64,000 nt of DNA from NCBI RefSeq assembly GCF_029201445.1, contig NZ_CP102381.1:248001-312000 (forward strand), in the 5' to 3' direction. Numbering within the stretch: the first letter of the stretch is position 1; the number at the start of each line of letters is the position of its first letter. Positions 1-9,082 of the stretch are shown here, piece after piece. Source of the stretch: Thiomicrorhabdus lithotrophica (GTDB lineage: Bacteria > Pseudomonadota > Gammaproteobacteria > Thiomicrospirales > Thiomicrospiraceae). The translations under genes were made by a program, and so were the position numbers. The notes beneath the pieces are model-generated. The model was given only the letters and a program-made list of their open reading frames with translations. It was not told the origin of the DNA and did not search any database.

Positions 1-363
1 GTCTGATATTTGGATGGATTCTACCCAAATACGTTTTTGTAAAAGGTTTAAAACATTCAGGTTAACTTCAAGCAGGCCAATATTTGTAATGGGTTTTATG
101 GCAGTTACATTTTCTTGAGTGATTGATGGGGATAGTGACTGCTTAGTTTGGTATAGACTCAAGTTGTCTATACTGACAATACCTAGAAAAGGATTGATGT
201 CGATATCTTCTAATTCTACCTGCTGAATGCCATAAGGCTTGGTGTAATCTAGAATGATTTGTTTAACTAGCCCTTGCAGTAAATAAGGGGTAACAATAAG
301 TAATAGGGAAAACGTGATAACAATCAAAGTCTTCCACTTGTGGTTTTTTATCCAACTTATCAT
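1..363 (-). CDS. AsmA/DUF748-like membrane-anchored protein, N-terminal part
   Basis: A 121-codon open frame starts with ATG (complement of 361-363) and runs off the window, so only the N-terminus is visible. It opens with a short basic segment and one hydrophobic helix (about residues 10-29, rich in Leu/Ile/Val). The following region reads VELEDIDINPFLGIVSIDNL, which resembles the beginning of AsmA-like or DUF748 proteins, large periplasmic proteins anchored by one N-terminal helix. It lies 90 bp downstream of bioF on the same strand but has no evident link to biotin. The family assignment rests on this N-terminal pattern only and is tentative; that it is a real gene is likelier. Confidence 0.5.
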   Translation of the reverse strand, partial: MISWIKNHKWKTLIVITFSLLLIVTPYLLQGLVKQIILDYTKPYGIQQVELEDIDINPFLGIVSIDNLSLYQTKQSLSPSITQENVTAIKPITNIGLLEVNLNVLNLLQKRIWVESIQISD

Positions 364-453
364 TCTGATAATCCGTGCTTATAGTTTATAGATGTTTAAT
401 TAAGTATAACTCAAATGAACTGAATTAAATTCTGCGCTTTGCTTGTTAAAACT

Positions 454-1641
454 TTAACCGCCAATGCGGGTTTGAATGTTATGAAGGGCTTGAAGTAATT
501 GGTCAATTTGTTCAACGGTATGGCTTGCAGACAAAGTGACTCTTAAGCGTGCCTGGTTTTTTGGCACAGTAGGTGGGCGGATTGCTCCAACCCAAAAACC
601 CGCTTGTTTTAAGGCTTCACTCCAGGCGACGGCTGTTTCACTTTTACCCAACATAATCGGTTGAATAGCGGTTTCACTTGGCCAAAGGTTTAGCCCGATT
701 TTGAGTGCACCTTCTCTAAAGTGTTTGATGTTTTGTTGTAAAGCTTCACGTGAAGCTTCAGCGTTTTTAACTAATTTTAAGGCTTCTCGTATCGCCAGAG
801 CGTTAAGCTGTGGCATAGCGGTAGTGTAGATATAAGGTCGTGCAAACTGAATGAGTGTTTCGATTAAGGTTTCACTTCCTGCTACAAATGCGCCAGAAGT
901 GCCAAAAGCTTTGCCAAGTGTACCGACAATAATGGTGTTTTCATCAGGCTCTAAACCAAAGTGCTCAAAACAGCCCTTGCCTTGTTTGCCCAAAGTACCA
1001 ATGCCATGCGCATCATCCACAAATAACCAGGCCTGGTAGTTTTGTGCGAGTTGCTGAAGGGTTTTAAGTGGCGCAATATCACCATCCATACTGAATACGC
1101 CATCGGTCACAATCATCACTTGGCTATTTTGTGCTTGAGCTTGCTTGAGACGGCGTTCAAGAGCCTCCATGTCCAAATGGGGATAGCGTTTTACAGTTGC
1201 GGCAGAGAGTTGCGCGCCATCAATTAAAGAGGCGTGGTTTAACTTGTCTGCCAAAATGGTGTCACCTGCTTGCATAAGGGTTTGTTGCACGGCTAGATTA
1301 GCCATATAGCCTGTGGAAAACAATAGGGTACGTTCGACTCCAAGCCAGTCAGCGAGTTCATCTTCTAGTAGGTGATGATGAAGGTGGTGCCCTGTAACCA
1401 GATGCGCTGCGCCAGAACCATAGCTAATATCATCTTCTGTATTTAAGCTGTTTAACAAAGCTTGTTTGATATTAGGATGGTTAGCTAATCCAAGATAGTC
1501 ATTGGAGGAAAAATTAATGCACTCAATACCGTTTATTTGCATTATCGGTTGCTGAGGGGAAAACACTAAAGGACGACGGCGATAAAGATGCTCTTGCTCG
1601 CGTTGCTTAAGTAGAGGTTGAAAGCGGTTTTGAATAGACAT
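454..1641 (-). CDS. bioF: 8-amino-7-oxononanoate synthase
   Basis: This PLP enzyme condenses pimeloyl-ACP (or -CoA) with alanine in the first step of biotin ring assembly, in the cytoplasm. The 395-residue length is normal. Visible hallmarks are the DDAHGIG motif at about 209-215, which holds the PLP-pyridine aspartate, and TLGKAFG with the Schiff-base lysine near residue 244. It lies 43 bp downstream of bioB in the same direction, so the two are probably co-transcribed. One exact copy of the iterated palindrome ACCAGGCCTGGT falls at 1026-1037 and encodes Gln-Ala-Trp (residues about 203-205) just before the DDAHG motif. No bioA, bioC, bioD or bioH is in the window. Confidence 0.95.
   Translation of the reverse strand: MSIQNRFQPLLKQREQEHLYRRRPLVFSPQQPIMQINGIECINFSSNDYLGLANHPNIKQALLNSLNTEDDISYGSGAAHLVTGHHLHHHLLEDELADWLGVERTLLFSTGYMANLAVQQTLMQAGDTILADKLNHASLIDGAQLSAATVKRYPHLDMEALERRLKQAQAQNSQVMIVTDGVFSMDGDIAPLKTLQQLAQNYQAWLFVDDAHGIGTLGKQGKGCFEHFGLEPDENTIIVGTLGKAFGTSGAFVAGSETLIETLIQFARPYIYTTAMPQLNALAIREALKLVKNAEASREALQQNIKHFREGALKIGLNLWPSETAIQPIMLGKSETAVAWSEALKQAGFWVGAIRPPTVPKNQARLRVTLSASHTVEQIDQLLQALHNIQTRIGG
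1026..1037. repeat. Iterated palindrome ACCAGGCCTGGT, exact copy in bioF
   Basis: Exact 12-bp palindrome, read as part of Tyr-Gln-Ala-Trp-Leu in bioF. The flanks do not extend the symmetry. Confidence 0.85.
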
Positions 1642-1684
1642 GTTTGATGAAGTGTTTGGCCTAAAGAATTAGCCCAAAGCACTT

Positions 1685-2710
1685 TTATGCAGTAAGTTCA
1701 GTGACTTGTTCAGCCATTTTTTTAGCTTCCGCTTCCGCTTTAACATTCTGCTGCATTTCGATGCCGAGCTTTTTAAATAGTTGAATATCGTGATCAGATT
1801 CTGGGTTTTCAGTGGTGAGTAGTTTATCGCCATAGAAAATTGAATTTGCACCCGCTAAGAAACAAAGCGCTTGTGCTTCATCGGTTAGTGTCATACGGCC
1901 TGCTGATAAACGAACATAGGTTTGTGGCATAACAATACGTGCCGCGGCAATGACTCGTATAAATTCAAATGAATCTGTTTGATCTTTCATATGAGCTAAG
2001 GGTGTACCTTCAATTGGCACTAATAGGTTAATAGGCACGGAATTAGGGTGTACTCGCATAGTTGCGAAAGTTCTTAACAGTTCAGCACGGTCTTTATGCT
2101 GTTCACCCATGCCGATAATACCGCCAGAGCAAACATTGATGCCTGCTTCTTGTACTTTATCAATGGTATCTAAACGATCTTGGTAGCTACGAGTTGTGAT
2201 GATTTTTGGATAGAAAGCTTCAGAGGTATCTAGGTTATGGTTGTAATAATCTAGACCGGCTTCTTTAAGTTGTTTAACCTGGTCATCGTTCAGCATGCCT
2301 AAAGTCAGACAAGTTTCTAAACCTAAGTCTTTAACAACACGCACCATTTCTAAAACACGTGGAAAATCTTTTTTAGTTGGATTGCGCCAAGCAGCTCCCA
2401 TGCATAAACGCGTAGCGCCACGTTCTTTAGCCACTAAAGCTTGTTCGATGACCTCTTGTACTTCCATCATCTGTTCTTTTTCAATTTCAGTGTGATTACG
2501 AGCGCTTTGAGAGCAATATGAACAATCTTCTGCGCATCCGCCTGATTTGATATTAACCAAAGTACTTGTTTGTACTGTATTTGGATTAAAGTGTTGGCGG
2601 TGTGCAAGCTGGGCTTGAAACATTAAATCATTGAAAGGTTGGTCCATAATGGCGCGAATCTCTTCCAGTGTCCAGTCGTGTCTTACTTGGCCTACATTTT
2701 CCATATTCAT
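1685..2710 (-). CDS. bioB: Biotin synthase (radical SAM)
   Basis: BioB inserts sulfur into dethiobiotin. The radical-SAM cluster motif CAEDCSYC is at residues 59-66, with three cysteines spaced CxxxCxxC. The 341-residue length is typical and the C-terminus ends in an Ala/Glu/Lys-rich tail. Start choice: the ORF begins Met-Asn-Met, so two ATGs six bases apart are possible. It precedes bioF on the minus strand and is divergent from comF, with a 135-bp shared upstream region. I looked there for a BirA-type operator (TTGTAAACC inverted arms) and did not find a convincing one. Confidence 0.96.
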   Translation of the reverse strand: MNMENVGQVRHDWTLEEIRAIMDQPFNDLMFQAQLAHRQHFNPNTVQTSTLVNIKSGGCAEDCSYCSQSARNHTEIEKEQMMEVQEVIEQALVAKERGATRLCMGAAWRNPTKKDFPRVLEMVRVVKDLGLETCLTLGMLNDDQVKQLKEAGLDYYNHNLDTSEAFYPKIITTRSYQDRLDTIDKVQEAGINVCSGGIIGMGEQHKDRAELLRTFATMRVHPNSVPINLLVPIEGTPLAHMKDQTDSFEFIRVIAAARIVMPQTYVRLSAGRMTLTDEAQALCFLAGANSIFYGDKLLTTENPESDHDIQLFKKLGIEMQQNVKAEAEAKKMAEQVTELTA

Positions 2711-2845
2711 AATTTTGTTCCAATGTTGTTCTTTTCTTAAAACTTTGGTTTGTGCGTCGTTAATCTAGCTTAAGCAGTTTTAGGAATAAATTTTTTATTA
2801 CGTTATTATAGCCTATAACCTTCTTTATAAGAAAAGGAGTCTTAA

Positions 2846-3535
2846 TTGCATTGGCTAGAAAGTTGGCTGCTGCCTCCAAAATGTGTTTTAACGGGTGAGT
2901 TAACGGGTGAGTTAACGGGTGATAAAGATATTTCATCTAAGCTAGTTAACAGGTGGCCAGTACCTAAAAAAGTCTGCCTGCAGTGTTGTGAGCCTACTTC
3001 TGATAGCTTGTTGTGTGGTGTCTGTTTAGCCAATCCTCCCGCTTTTGAACGAACTCAAGTAGGATTTTACTTTGATGAAGAGTTGGTGGATTTAATTCAC
3101 GGCTTAAAATATCAGAGCAAACCTGCCTATGCACGAATTTTAGCTGAACTTTTGGCTGATAAATTAGACTTAGCGGGGGTGGAGGCAATAGTTGCTGTAC
3201 CTTTATATTTGACAAGGTTTCGGGACAGAGGCTTTAATCAAGCAGAATTGATAGCCGAATCACTTGCTAAGGTTTTAAATATTCCATTAATTAAACAAGC
3301 CGTTTCTCGTGTTAAAGATACGCCTTCTCAAACTCATCTTAATGCTAGACAGCGTAGAAGCAATCTTAAAAATGCATTTGAGGTAAGCGCGGATAGGTTC
3401 GCAGATTATAAGAATGTTGCTCTATTGGATGATGTCATCACCACAGGCGCGACCATGGAGTCATTAGCCCACAATATTAAGAAGCAAACTTCTGTTGAAA
3501 CTATCCAGGCTTGGGCCGTAGCTAAAACTAAATAG
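2846..3535 (+). CDS. comF: ComF-family phosphoribosyltransferase-like protein
   Basis: ComF/GntX family proteins carry an N-terminal zinc-binding lobe and a C-terminal phosphoribosyltransferase fold, and in several bacteria are needed for transformation. The start is a TTG at 2846, chosen because AAGGAGT lies five bases upstream. Cysteines 13, 44, 47, 48, 57 and 60 mark the zinc lobe, and VALLDDVITTGAT at about 191-203 is the PRPP-binding loop. RDRGFNQAELIA is the other conserved family block. The zinc lobe contains an internal 12-bp tandem repeat encoding Leu-Thr-Gly-Glu units that separates Cys13 from the remaining cysteines, which is unusual. The gene stands alone, divergent from bioB and upstream of a cation transporter. 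Confidence 0.9.
   Translation: MHWLESWLLPPKCVLTGELTGELTGDKDISSKLVNRWPVPKKVCLQCCEPTSDSLLCGVCLANPPAFERTQVGFYFDEELVDLIHGLKYQSKPAYARILAELLADKLDLAGVEAIVAVPLYLTRFRDRGFNQAELIAESLAKVLNIPLIKQAVSRVKDTPSQTHLNARQRRSNLKNAFEVSADRFADYKNVALLDDVITTGATMESLAHNIKKQTSVETIQAWAVAKTK
2888..2923 (+). repeat. 12-bp tandem repeat, three units, inside comF
   Basis: TTAACGGGTGAG is repeated three times head to tail, the last unit differing only in its final base. It encodes Leu-Thr-Gly-Glu units, so gain or loss of a unit keeps the reading frame and changes linker length in the zinc lobe of ComF. Confidence 0.9.
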
Positions 3536-3635
3536 TCGACTAAATTGACTTTTTATCAAAGCTATTAAGGCCTTGTTGCAAAGTGATACAATCAGATTAT
3601 CTTTTTTTGGAAAATGATTCTTTTTTGGAGAGAAT

Positions 3636-4538
3636 ATGGACGTTCAGCCAGTAGCGCATCATCATAACCATATAGCAAAAGCGGATAGTAAAAGTCAGCG
3701 CAAAATAATGATTGCCGGAATCATTACAGCCAGTTATATGTTGGTAGAAATCATTGGTGGCTTGTGGGTTAATTCGATTGCGTTAGTGGCCGACGGTGTG
3801 CATATGATGACCGATGCAATGGCTTTAGGGGTTGCTTGGTGGGGTTTTTATATGAGCCAAAAACCGGCAACTGAACGAATGACGTTTGGTTTTCAACGTT
3901 TTCAAATTTTGACCGCTTTTGTGAATGGCTTTACTTTACTGTTAATTGTTGGCGGTATTGTGTTTATGGCGATTCATCGAATACTTGAACCGCAGCAGGT
4001 TATGGGTAAAGAGATGTTTATTATTGCGGTGATTGGTTTATTAAATAATCTGTTTGTTTTCTGGTTATTGCACTCTGGTGATCAGAGTAATATGAACATG
4101 CGAGGTGCAACATTACACTTCTTGGGTGACACTTTAGGCTCGGTCGCTGTTATTCTTGGCGCGATTATTATTTTCTATACGGGTTGGATGTTAGTGGATC
4201 CTCTATTGTCTATATTAATGGCGGCAATTATTGGTGTTGGCGCTTATCGTTTAACCAAGGAATCAGGACATATATTGTTGGAAGGAGTTCCTGCAGGTTA
4301 TGAAATTCAATGTATTGCTGAAGACTTAGAAAAACATTTCGATTATTTAACGGCGGTACACCATATCCATCTTTGGGCGATTAGTGAAGATCAGGTCATG
4401 ATGACGTTGCATGCAAAGACGGATTTAGAACATATCAATGATGCTACTTTGTGTGAGATAAAACAGTACTTGTTAGATGTGCACAAAGTGCACCATGTCA
4501 CTTTGCAGCTGGAAACGGAGATTTTGATACAGTCTTAA
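3636..4538 (+). CDS. Cation diffusion facilitator (CDF) family metal transporter
   Basis: CDF proteins export divalent cations such as Zn(II), Co(II) or Fe(II) from the cytoplasm in exchange for protons. The 300-residue protein shows six hydrophobic segments. The metal site is formed by VADGVHMMTD (Asp53, His56, Asp60) in helix 2 and HFLGDTLGS (His161, Asp165) in helix 5. An N-terminal His cluster (HHHNH, residues 8-12) and a C-terminal cytoplasmic domain with HHIHLW are consistent with a ZitB/CzcD-like zinc exporter, but the substrate cannot be read from sequence. An AGAGA-type ribosome site precedes the ATG. It has no obvious operon partner. Confidence 0.88.
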   Translation: MDVQPVAHHHNHIAKADSKSQRKIMIAGIITASYMLVEIIGGLWVNSIALVADGVHMMTDAMALGVAWWGFYMSQKPATERMTFGFQRFQILTAFVNGFTLLLIVGGIVFMAIHRILEPQQVMGKEMFIIAVIGLLNNLFVFWLLHSGDQSNMNMRGATLHFLGDTLGSVAVILGAIIIFYTGWMLVDPLLSILMAAIIGVGAYRLTKESGHILLEGVPAGYEIQCIAEDLEKHFDYLTAVHHIHLWAISEDQVMMTLHAKTDLEHINDATLCEIKQYLLDVHKVHHVTLQLETEILIQS

Positions 4539-4580
4539 GCGCTTTAGCTAGCGAAATCATGCCTTTGTAGGGTGTCTATA

Positions 4581-4589
4581 AGGCCTGGT
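4581..4589. repeat. Partial copy of the iterated palindrome (AGGCCTGGT)
   Basis: Nine bases of the 12-bp palindrome, located between the convergent CDF and zinc-peptidase genes. The left arm is degenerate. Confidence 0.4.
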
Positions 4590-4592
4590 AAC

Positions 4593-5279
4593 TTAACGCT
4601 TTAACGCTTTAAGCCACTTCCAAAGATTGAATAGACTCGATAACGAGGCGGCTACATAGGTCATCGCACAGGCAAACAGAATTCGTTTGGCTGTTTTATG
4701 GTCGCGTTTGTTTAGGTATTCACCTTGTTCTAATAGCGGTAAAGCACGTTTAAAACTGGCATCAAACTCCACAGGTAAGGTGCTCAAGTGAATAATTACC
4801 GGCACTCCCATCGCAATAAACCCCGCTCCAAATGTTAGAAAAGCGACCATGGGTGTGTGTGCTAGGGGAATAAGTAGTGGTGTCACCATTAGAGCCATAC
4901 CTGCAAATTTTTGCATAACCGCAGCACGTTCAACTAAAGCAGTACGTTGCTTGAGTTCTGGGTAATCATTTTTGTCTTGTAAGGCATGGCCAATTTCATG
5001 GGCCACGGTGGTAATGGCAGTAAGTGAATTACTGTGGGCATTGGCGGTGGAAATCCGCACAACTTTCTCGATAGGGTCGTAGTGATCACCTTGATCCGTT
5101 TCTTCGACTTTAACACCAACCAGTTCGTGTTTTTGTATTAAGTGCTCTGCAAATTGTAAGCCAGTTCCTGGAATGTCTGGGTGAGGTTTACGGTGTTTGT
5201 TTAAGATTGCTTTAGTCCACAAACTCGGCAACGTTGTGAGAATAAACAGCAAAACAAATAAGATAATTAACGGGCCCAT
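4593..5279 (-). CDS. YugP-like membrane zinc metallopeptidase
   Basis: The zinc-binding HEIGH motif is at residues 94-98 in the context VAHEIGHALQDK, as in the YugP-type family (Zn_peptidase_2). An N-terminal transmembrane helix (about 3-20) and further hydrophobic stretches between about 125 and 165 and near the C-terminus put it in the inner membrane. The 228-residue length is usual. Substrates of this family are not known to me. It follows the DUF255 gene by 25 bp on the same strand, so read-through from that gene is likely. Confidence 0.85.
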   Translation of the reverse strand: MGPLIILFVLLFILTTLPSLWTKAILNKHRKPHPDIPGTGLQFAEHLIQKHELVGVKVEETDQGDHYDPIEKVVRISTANAHSNSLTAITTVAHEIGHALQDKNDYPELKQRTALVERAAVMQKFAGMALMVTPLLIPLAHTPMVAFLTFGAGFIAMGVPVIIHLSTLPVEFDASFKRALPLLEQGEYLNKRDHKTAKRILFACAMTYVAASLSSLFNLWKWLKALKR

Positions 5280-5304
5280 AAAACGCTTCTTTTGTTAGAT
5301 TGCA

Positions 5305-7140
5305 CTATTTTACGAGATTTGTTTGCTGTTGAATACACTCTAATGTATCTAAGTAGCTTGGGTAGTTGATGGCCTGAGCAAGAAGCTTATTTTGATCTTG
5401 AATGACACTGTTGGGTTTTAAGCAACTAACCAACGCTGCTGGGCTAGGTATGGGACCATCTTCCATTAGCCACTCCCCTTTTTGCTGAGGCAAAATCGGT
5501 GTCGCGCCATATTGCCAGCCAGTTGAGCTATAAAAATCTTGGACGAGCTTTTGTTTAATAAAAATAAGGCTTGTTTCAAACTGAGTATCTTTAGTGGCAT
5601 CTTGATAATCTCGAAGCCCTTTTTTAATAAAGGCATAGTCTTGAATATTCGCTTCTCCGATCAGTTGATTGTTTTCTACAATGGCTCTAGGTGCATTTTG
5701 TAGTTGAATGTTGGTACTCAATTTAGAAGCCAACTGTTTCGCCTGAGTTAGATAGTTTACAGTTTTAAAGGTTTGATAGGCTTGGCTTAGAGCACTTAAA
5801 ACTAAACCGTTCCAACCTAAAATACCCTTGGTATCCGTTGGAATCTCTGTAGGGGGTATTTGGAGTTTTTGACGAATTATTTGCCATGTGTTCTTTGACA
5901 GAATGGGAGAAGGGTGCCAGCCAAGTTCATAGGGTGGTGCGCTATCTAATAACCAGGCCTGTTGTATTAAATCGAATTCTGAATCAGTAAGCTTGGCCTG
6001 TAACTGGCGCTTGCTCCAAAGATAATCTCCGCCTTCCAGGCTATTTTTATCTATGGCAGATTGACTGCCAAGGTATAGCTGAGTTTGAGGGTTATATAAA
6101 TGGGTTTGTAAATAGTTGAGTGTCATTTTGGCGGTATCAAGATAGTCTTGGCGTTGCCATCTAGTTCCAGCGGAAAGGTAGGTTTGAATAAGTAAAGCAT
6201 TGTCGTAGGCCATTTTTTCAAAATGGGGGGTTTGCCAGTTAGGGTCAACGGTATAGCGGTAAAAACCGCCATGGATATGGTCAAAAAGGTGTTCTGATTG
6301 CATTTGGTCTAAAGTAAGAATCAGCCACTCCTCAATTTCTTCAGGCAACTTATCAATAGAAAGTAGCGTATTCAACAGTGGTGCCTTTGGAAACTTAGAG
6401 GTATTTTTAAGGCCGCCGCTTAAGTCATCTTTGGCTTGATTGACTTGATCTAGTAAGCGCTGTGTAAATTGTTGAGGGGTTAGTGTGAGTTCGGTGTACT
6501 TAACGTTCGGATTGGAAGCCTCTGGTTTTGCGAACTGTTGGGCTAGAGTTTCAATTTCAGTCGGGCGAGAAGTCCATAAACTTACAATGCGCTGCAAGGT
6601 TTTTTGTAGTTCTTTGTTTGGCAGGTAAATAAAAGAAGCAAATGGGTAACCTGAGGGTGTAAGAATGACATGCTGAGGCCAACCCGCTTGCCCTGTGCTT
6701 TTTTGTGCAAACTCAATCAAAGTTTTATCTAATTCAGGGTTTAGTTCACGATCTATTTTGACTGAGATAAAGTGTTTATTGATGTAGGTAGCCGTTTCTG
6801 GATTTTGATAGTTCTCATCTTGCATAACGTGGCACCAGTGGCATGAGAAGTAACCGCTGGATATGAACACCAGTTTATTTTCTTGTTGTGCGGTTTTAAG
6901 AATAGCCTTATTCCATAGTTGCCAGTCTACTGGGTCGTTACCATGCATCGCTAGATATGAGCTGTTATTGTTTTGCAGAATATTTGTAAAGTTCGTGGAG
7001 GCCGTATTTGAATTAGAAGCTTGAACGCTGGTAATCGGAACAAATAGGCTAAGGAAAATAATGGCTAAGATTTTAAAAGGATCTAAAGTTACCAGGCCTG
7101 GTAACTTTGTTTTAGGTTGTTTTATGACAGTAGATATCAT
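5305..7140 (-). CDS. DUF255 thioredoxin-like domain protein (YyaL/SSP411 type), exported
   Basis: The protein has an N-terminal thioredoxin-like domain with the characteristic CHWCH motif (residues about 100-104), then TGQAGWPQ and an all-helical region resembling (alpha/alpha)6 barrels. This matches DUF255/YyaL proteins, whose role is unclear. The open frame extends upstream to 7374, but its first 78 residues overlap tatC in another frame and are basic low-complexity. I therefore place the start at the ATG at 7138-7140, preceded by an AAAGG ribosome site and 22 bp after the tatC stop. From that start residues 20-41 form a signal peptide ending VQA, an export signal that fits its position behind tatABC. 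A 24-bp palindrome lies within the signal-peptide codons. Confidence 0.82.
   Translation of the reverse strand: MISTVIKQPKTKLPGLVTLDPFKILAIIFLSLFVPITSVQASNSNTASTNFTNILQNNNSSYLAMHGNDPVDWQLWNKAILKTAQQENKLVFISSGYFSCHWCHVMQDENYQNPETATYINKHFISVKIDRELNPELDKTLIEFAQKSTGQAGWPQHVILTPSGYPFASFIYLPNKELQKTLQRIVSLWTSRPTEIETLAQQFAKPEASNPNVKYTELTLTPQQFTQRLLDQVNQAKDDLSGGLKNTSKFPKAPLLNTLLSIDKLPEEIEEWLILTLDQMQSEHLFDHIHGGFYRYTVDPNWQTPHFEKMAYDNALLIQTYLSAGTRWQRQDYLDTAKMTLNYLQTHLYNPQTQLYLGSQSAIDKNSLEGGDYLWSKRQLQAKLTDSEFDLIQQAWLLDSAPPYELGWHPSPILSKNTWQIIRQKLQIPPTEIPTDTKGILGWNGLVLSALSQAYQTFKTVNYLTQAKQLASKLSTNIQLQNAPRAIVENNQLIGEANIQDYAFIKKGLRDYQDATKDTQFETSLIFIKQKLVQDFYSSTGWQYGATPILPQQKGEWLMEDGPIPSPAALVSCLKPNSVIQDQNKLLAQAINYPSYLDTLECIQQQTNLVK
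5952..5963. repeat. Iterated palindrome, one-mismatch copy (ACCAGGCCTGTT)
   Basis: Eleven of twelve bases match. It encodes Gln-Ala-Trp in the DUF255 protein, the same reading as most exact intragenic copies. Confidence 0.55.
7085..7108. repeat. 24-bp perfect palindrome centred on ACCAGGCCTGGT
   Basis: The exact 12-mer at 7091-7102 is extended on both sides by six complementary bases (AAAGTT on the left, AACTTT on the right), giving a perfect 24-bp palindrome. It is the longest dyad of the family in this window and encodes Leu-Pro-Gly-Leu-Val in the signal peptide of the DUF255 protein. Confidence 0.85.
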
Positions 7141-7162
7141 AGAAACAACCTTTAAAAAACGG

Positions 7163-8284
7163 CTATGAATTATCGCTAGATTTGTTTTTAGTGACTGAAC
7201 TATCTTGAGAAGATTTTTGAGTTGAATCATCTTCTGTTGAGTCTTTCTTAGATGTATCGTCGCTATTGTTATCATCATTGGCTTTATCTGATTTCTCTTT
7301 TTCAGCTTTTTGACGCGCTTCGTAGTCTCTCTCAAGTTGTAGCATTTCAGAATCAATATTATCAAATTCTGCATCCCAATCTAAGTCATCATCTACTTGA
7401 TCAGCGTAACGGTCATCAAAGTCATATTCAGGGGTTTCATTTACATGACCGTTATCAGTACTATTTTGTTTCGTTTCAGTTGTTTTTGTTTGCGTTGATG
7501 TATTTGTATCAGGCTCATCATCGTTACCGTCAATGCTGTTTATACCGCGACGTTTGATGATATAGGCACCAATAATTAAACCTAATTCAAATAATAGCCA
7601 CATTGGTACAGCTAGTAGTGTTTGAGAGATAATATCTGGTGGTGTTAATAGCATTCCGATAACGAATGCGCCAACCACGATGTATGGGCGTGCATGGCTT
7701 AGTTTTTCAGGTTTAGTCATGCCACTGACAATCAATAGTATGGTGACAATTGGAACTTCAAAGGCCATACCAAAGGCAAAAAACATCTTAATTACGAAGT
7801 CTAGGTAAAGAGAGATGTCTGTTGCAATGGTTACGCCGTCAGGAGCAGATTGAGATAAGAATCCGAATACCAGTGGAAAAACTACATAGTAGGCAAATAA
7901 TCCGCCAGCATAAAATAAGAATGAGCTAAAGAACAGAAGTGGAGCAACTAGCTGTCGTTCATGCTTGTATAAGGCCGGGGCAATAAAGCGCCATAGTTGA
8001 TATAGCAAATATGGCATGGCCAAATAAATGGCTAATACAAAACTTAATTTGAATGGCGTTAAAAACGGCGATGCTACTGCTGTAGCAATCATGCTTGTGC
8101 CTTCAGGCAAATAGCGTGTCAGTGGTTCTGAAATATAGGTATAGATTTCATTTGCGAAAGGAAACAGAATGATAAAAAAGACAATAATTGCCAAGATACT
8201 GCGAGTAAGACTCGTCTTTAAGTCCAATAAGTGTTGGACTAAAGTCATTTCTTGATCATTAGGAGGCAGCGCGGCGTTGCTCAT
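7163..8284 (-). CDS. tatC: Sec-independent protein translocase TatC with long acidic C-terminal tail
   Basis: TatC is the polytopic receptor of the twin-arginine export pathway for folded proteins. Residues 1-245 are a standard TatC core with six membrane helices and the family block FEVPIV at about 175-180. E. coli TatC ends at about 258 residues. Here a further stretch of about 122 residues (251-373) follows, rich in Asp, Glu, Ser, Asn, Lys and Thr, predicted disordered and cytoplasmic. The tail is in frame with the core and no stop separates them. It is third in a tatA-tatB-tatC operon, eight bases after tatB. Confidence 0.95.
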   Translation of the reverse strand: MSNAALPPNDQEMTLVQHLLDLKTSLTRSILAIIVFFIILFPFANEIYTYISEPLTRYLPEGTSMIATAVASPFLTPFKLSFVLAIYLAMPYLLYQLWRFIAPALYKHERQLVAPLLFFSSFLFYAGGLFAYYVVFPLVFGFLSQSAPDGVTIATDISLYLDFVIKMFFAFGMAFEVPIVTILLIVSGMTKPEKLSHARPYIVVGAFVIGMLLTPPDIISQTLLAVPMWLLFELGLIIGAYIIKRRGINSIDGNDDEPDTNTSTQTKTTETKQNSTDNGHVNETPEYDFDDRYADQVDDDLDWDAEFDNIDSEMLQLERDYEARQKAEKEKSDKANDDNNSDDTSKKDSTEDDSTQKSSQDSSVTKNKSSDNS

Positions 8285-8292
8285 AGAGGTAA

Positions 8293-8808
8293 TTAACTTT
8301 TTTGAGTGTCTTTTTCAGGAGTCGTTTCAGCAGGTTGAGTAGGTGCAGGAGTATCAATAGATTCAGGCGTCTCAGAGGAAACAGCTAAAGGTTCTATTGG
8401 TGTTTTATTTGTCGCTTGTTGTTCTGCTTGTTCAACTGGCTTTGTAGGAGAAGAGGGTTGAGATGGCGCTTTATTAAACTGACTACTACCACTCTCTGGC
8501 GGTGCTTCACCGCCGAAGGTTGGTCGCTGAAAGTCATCTAAATTGACATCACCAAAGTTGAGACCTTGCTCTAACTCTTTGCTGATGTTATCCATTTGCT
8601 TTTTCTCTTCTTCAATATCCATAGACTGCTTGATTTCACGTAAGGTATCTTGAACTTGTCCTTCCTCTTTAACAGAGTTAATGAAGCGGCGCATCTTACC
8701 CATGAATGTGCCGATTTTACGAGCGACTTCAGGCATGCGTTCAGGGCCAATAACTAGTAATGCAATTACCAGTATGACCATAAGTTCTAGAAAACCAATA
8801 TCAAACAT
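8293..8808 (-). CDS. tatB: Sec-independent protein translocase TatB
   Basis: TatB forms the receptor complex with TatC. The N-terminal helix contains FLELMVILVIALLVIGPERMP, whose conserved Glu8 and Gly-Pro hinge distinguish TatB, followed by the amphipathic helix ARKIGTFMGKM. The remaining 100 residues are a Pro/Ser/Glu/Thr-rich tail, longer than the folded part. It sits between tatA (28 bp upstream) and tatC (8 bp downstream). Confidence 0.95.
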   Translation of the reverse strand: MFDIGFLELMVILVIALLVIGPERMPEVARKIGTFMGKMRRFINSVKEEGQVQDTLREIKQSMDIEEEKKQMDNISKELEQGLNFGDVNLDDFQRPTFGGEAPPESGSSQFNKAPSQPSSPTKPVEQAEQQATNKTPIEPLAVSSETPESIDTPAPTQPAETTPEKDTQKS

Positions 8809-8836
8809 CTAGTTATATTCTCAGACTAAAGACAAA

Positions 8837-9082
8837 TTAAGCTTTGTCTTTTTTCTCTTCTGGTTTCTTTTCTTCAGCGGCAACATCAAATACGTTATCA
8901 CCGTCTTTCTGTTCCAGCTTCTTTTCATCTTCAGCTGTTTTGTTTTCTTCTTCTTTAACGGCTGACTTGAACCCTTTGATTGCGCCACCAAGGTCGCTAC
9001 CAACGTTCTTCAAACGTTTTGCTCCGAATAATACTAATACGATTGCAAGGATAATAAGTAATTGCCAAATGCTAATGCCCAT
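8837..9082 (-). CDS. tatA: Sec-independent protein translocase TatA
   Basis: TatA supplies the pore-forming subunit of the Tat system. The 81-residue protein begins [20 protein letters not shown], a single membrane helix, followed by [19 protein letters not shown], the typical FGxxxLP-type hinge and amphipathic helix, and a charged Lys/Glu tail. It is the first gene of tatABC. The 232 bp upstream hold no gene and are AT-rich. Confidence 0.95.
   Translation of the reverse strand: MGISIWQLLIILAIVLVLFGAKRLKNVGSDLGGAIKGFKSAVKEEENKTAEDEKKLEQKDGDNVFDVAAEEKKPEEKKDKA

Noticed and set aside
851-1227. Plus-strand frames inside bioF
   Set aside because: They are antisense shadows of a gene with clear family motifs and have no ribosome sites.
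2711-2845. BirA operator between bioB and comF
   Set aside because: A GGTTTGT fragment is present but no matching inverted arm at the proper spacing.
7141-7374. N-terminal extension of the DUF255 protein by 78 residues
   Set aside because: It overlaps the tatC tail in another frame, is Lys/Ile/Gln low-complexity, and the downstream ATG has a ribosome site and opens a signal peptide.
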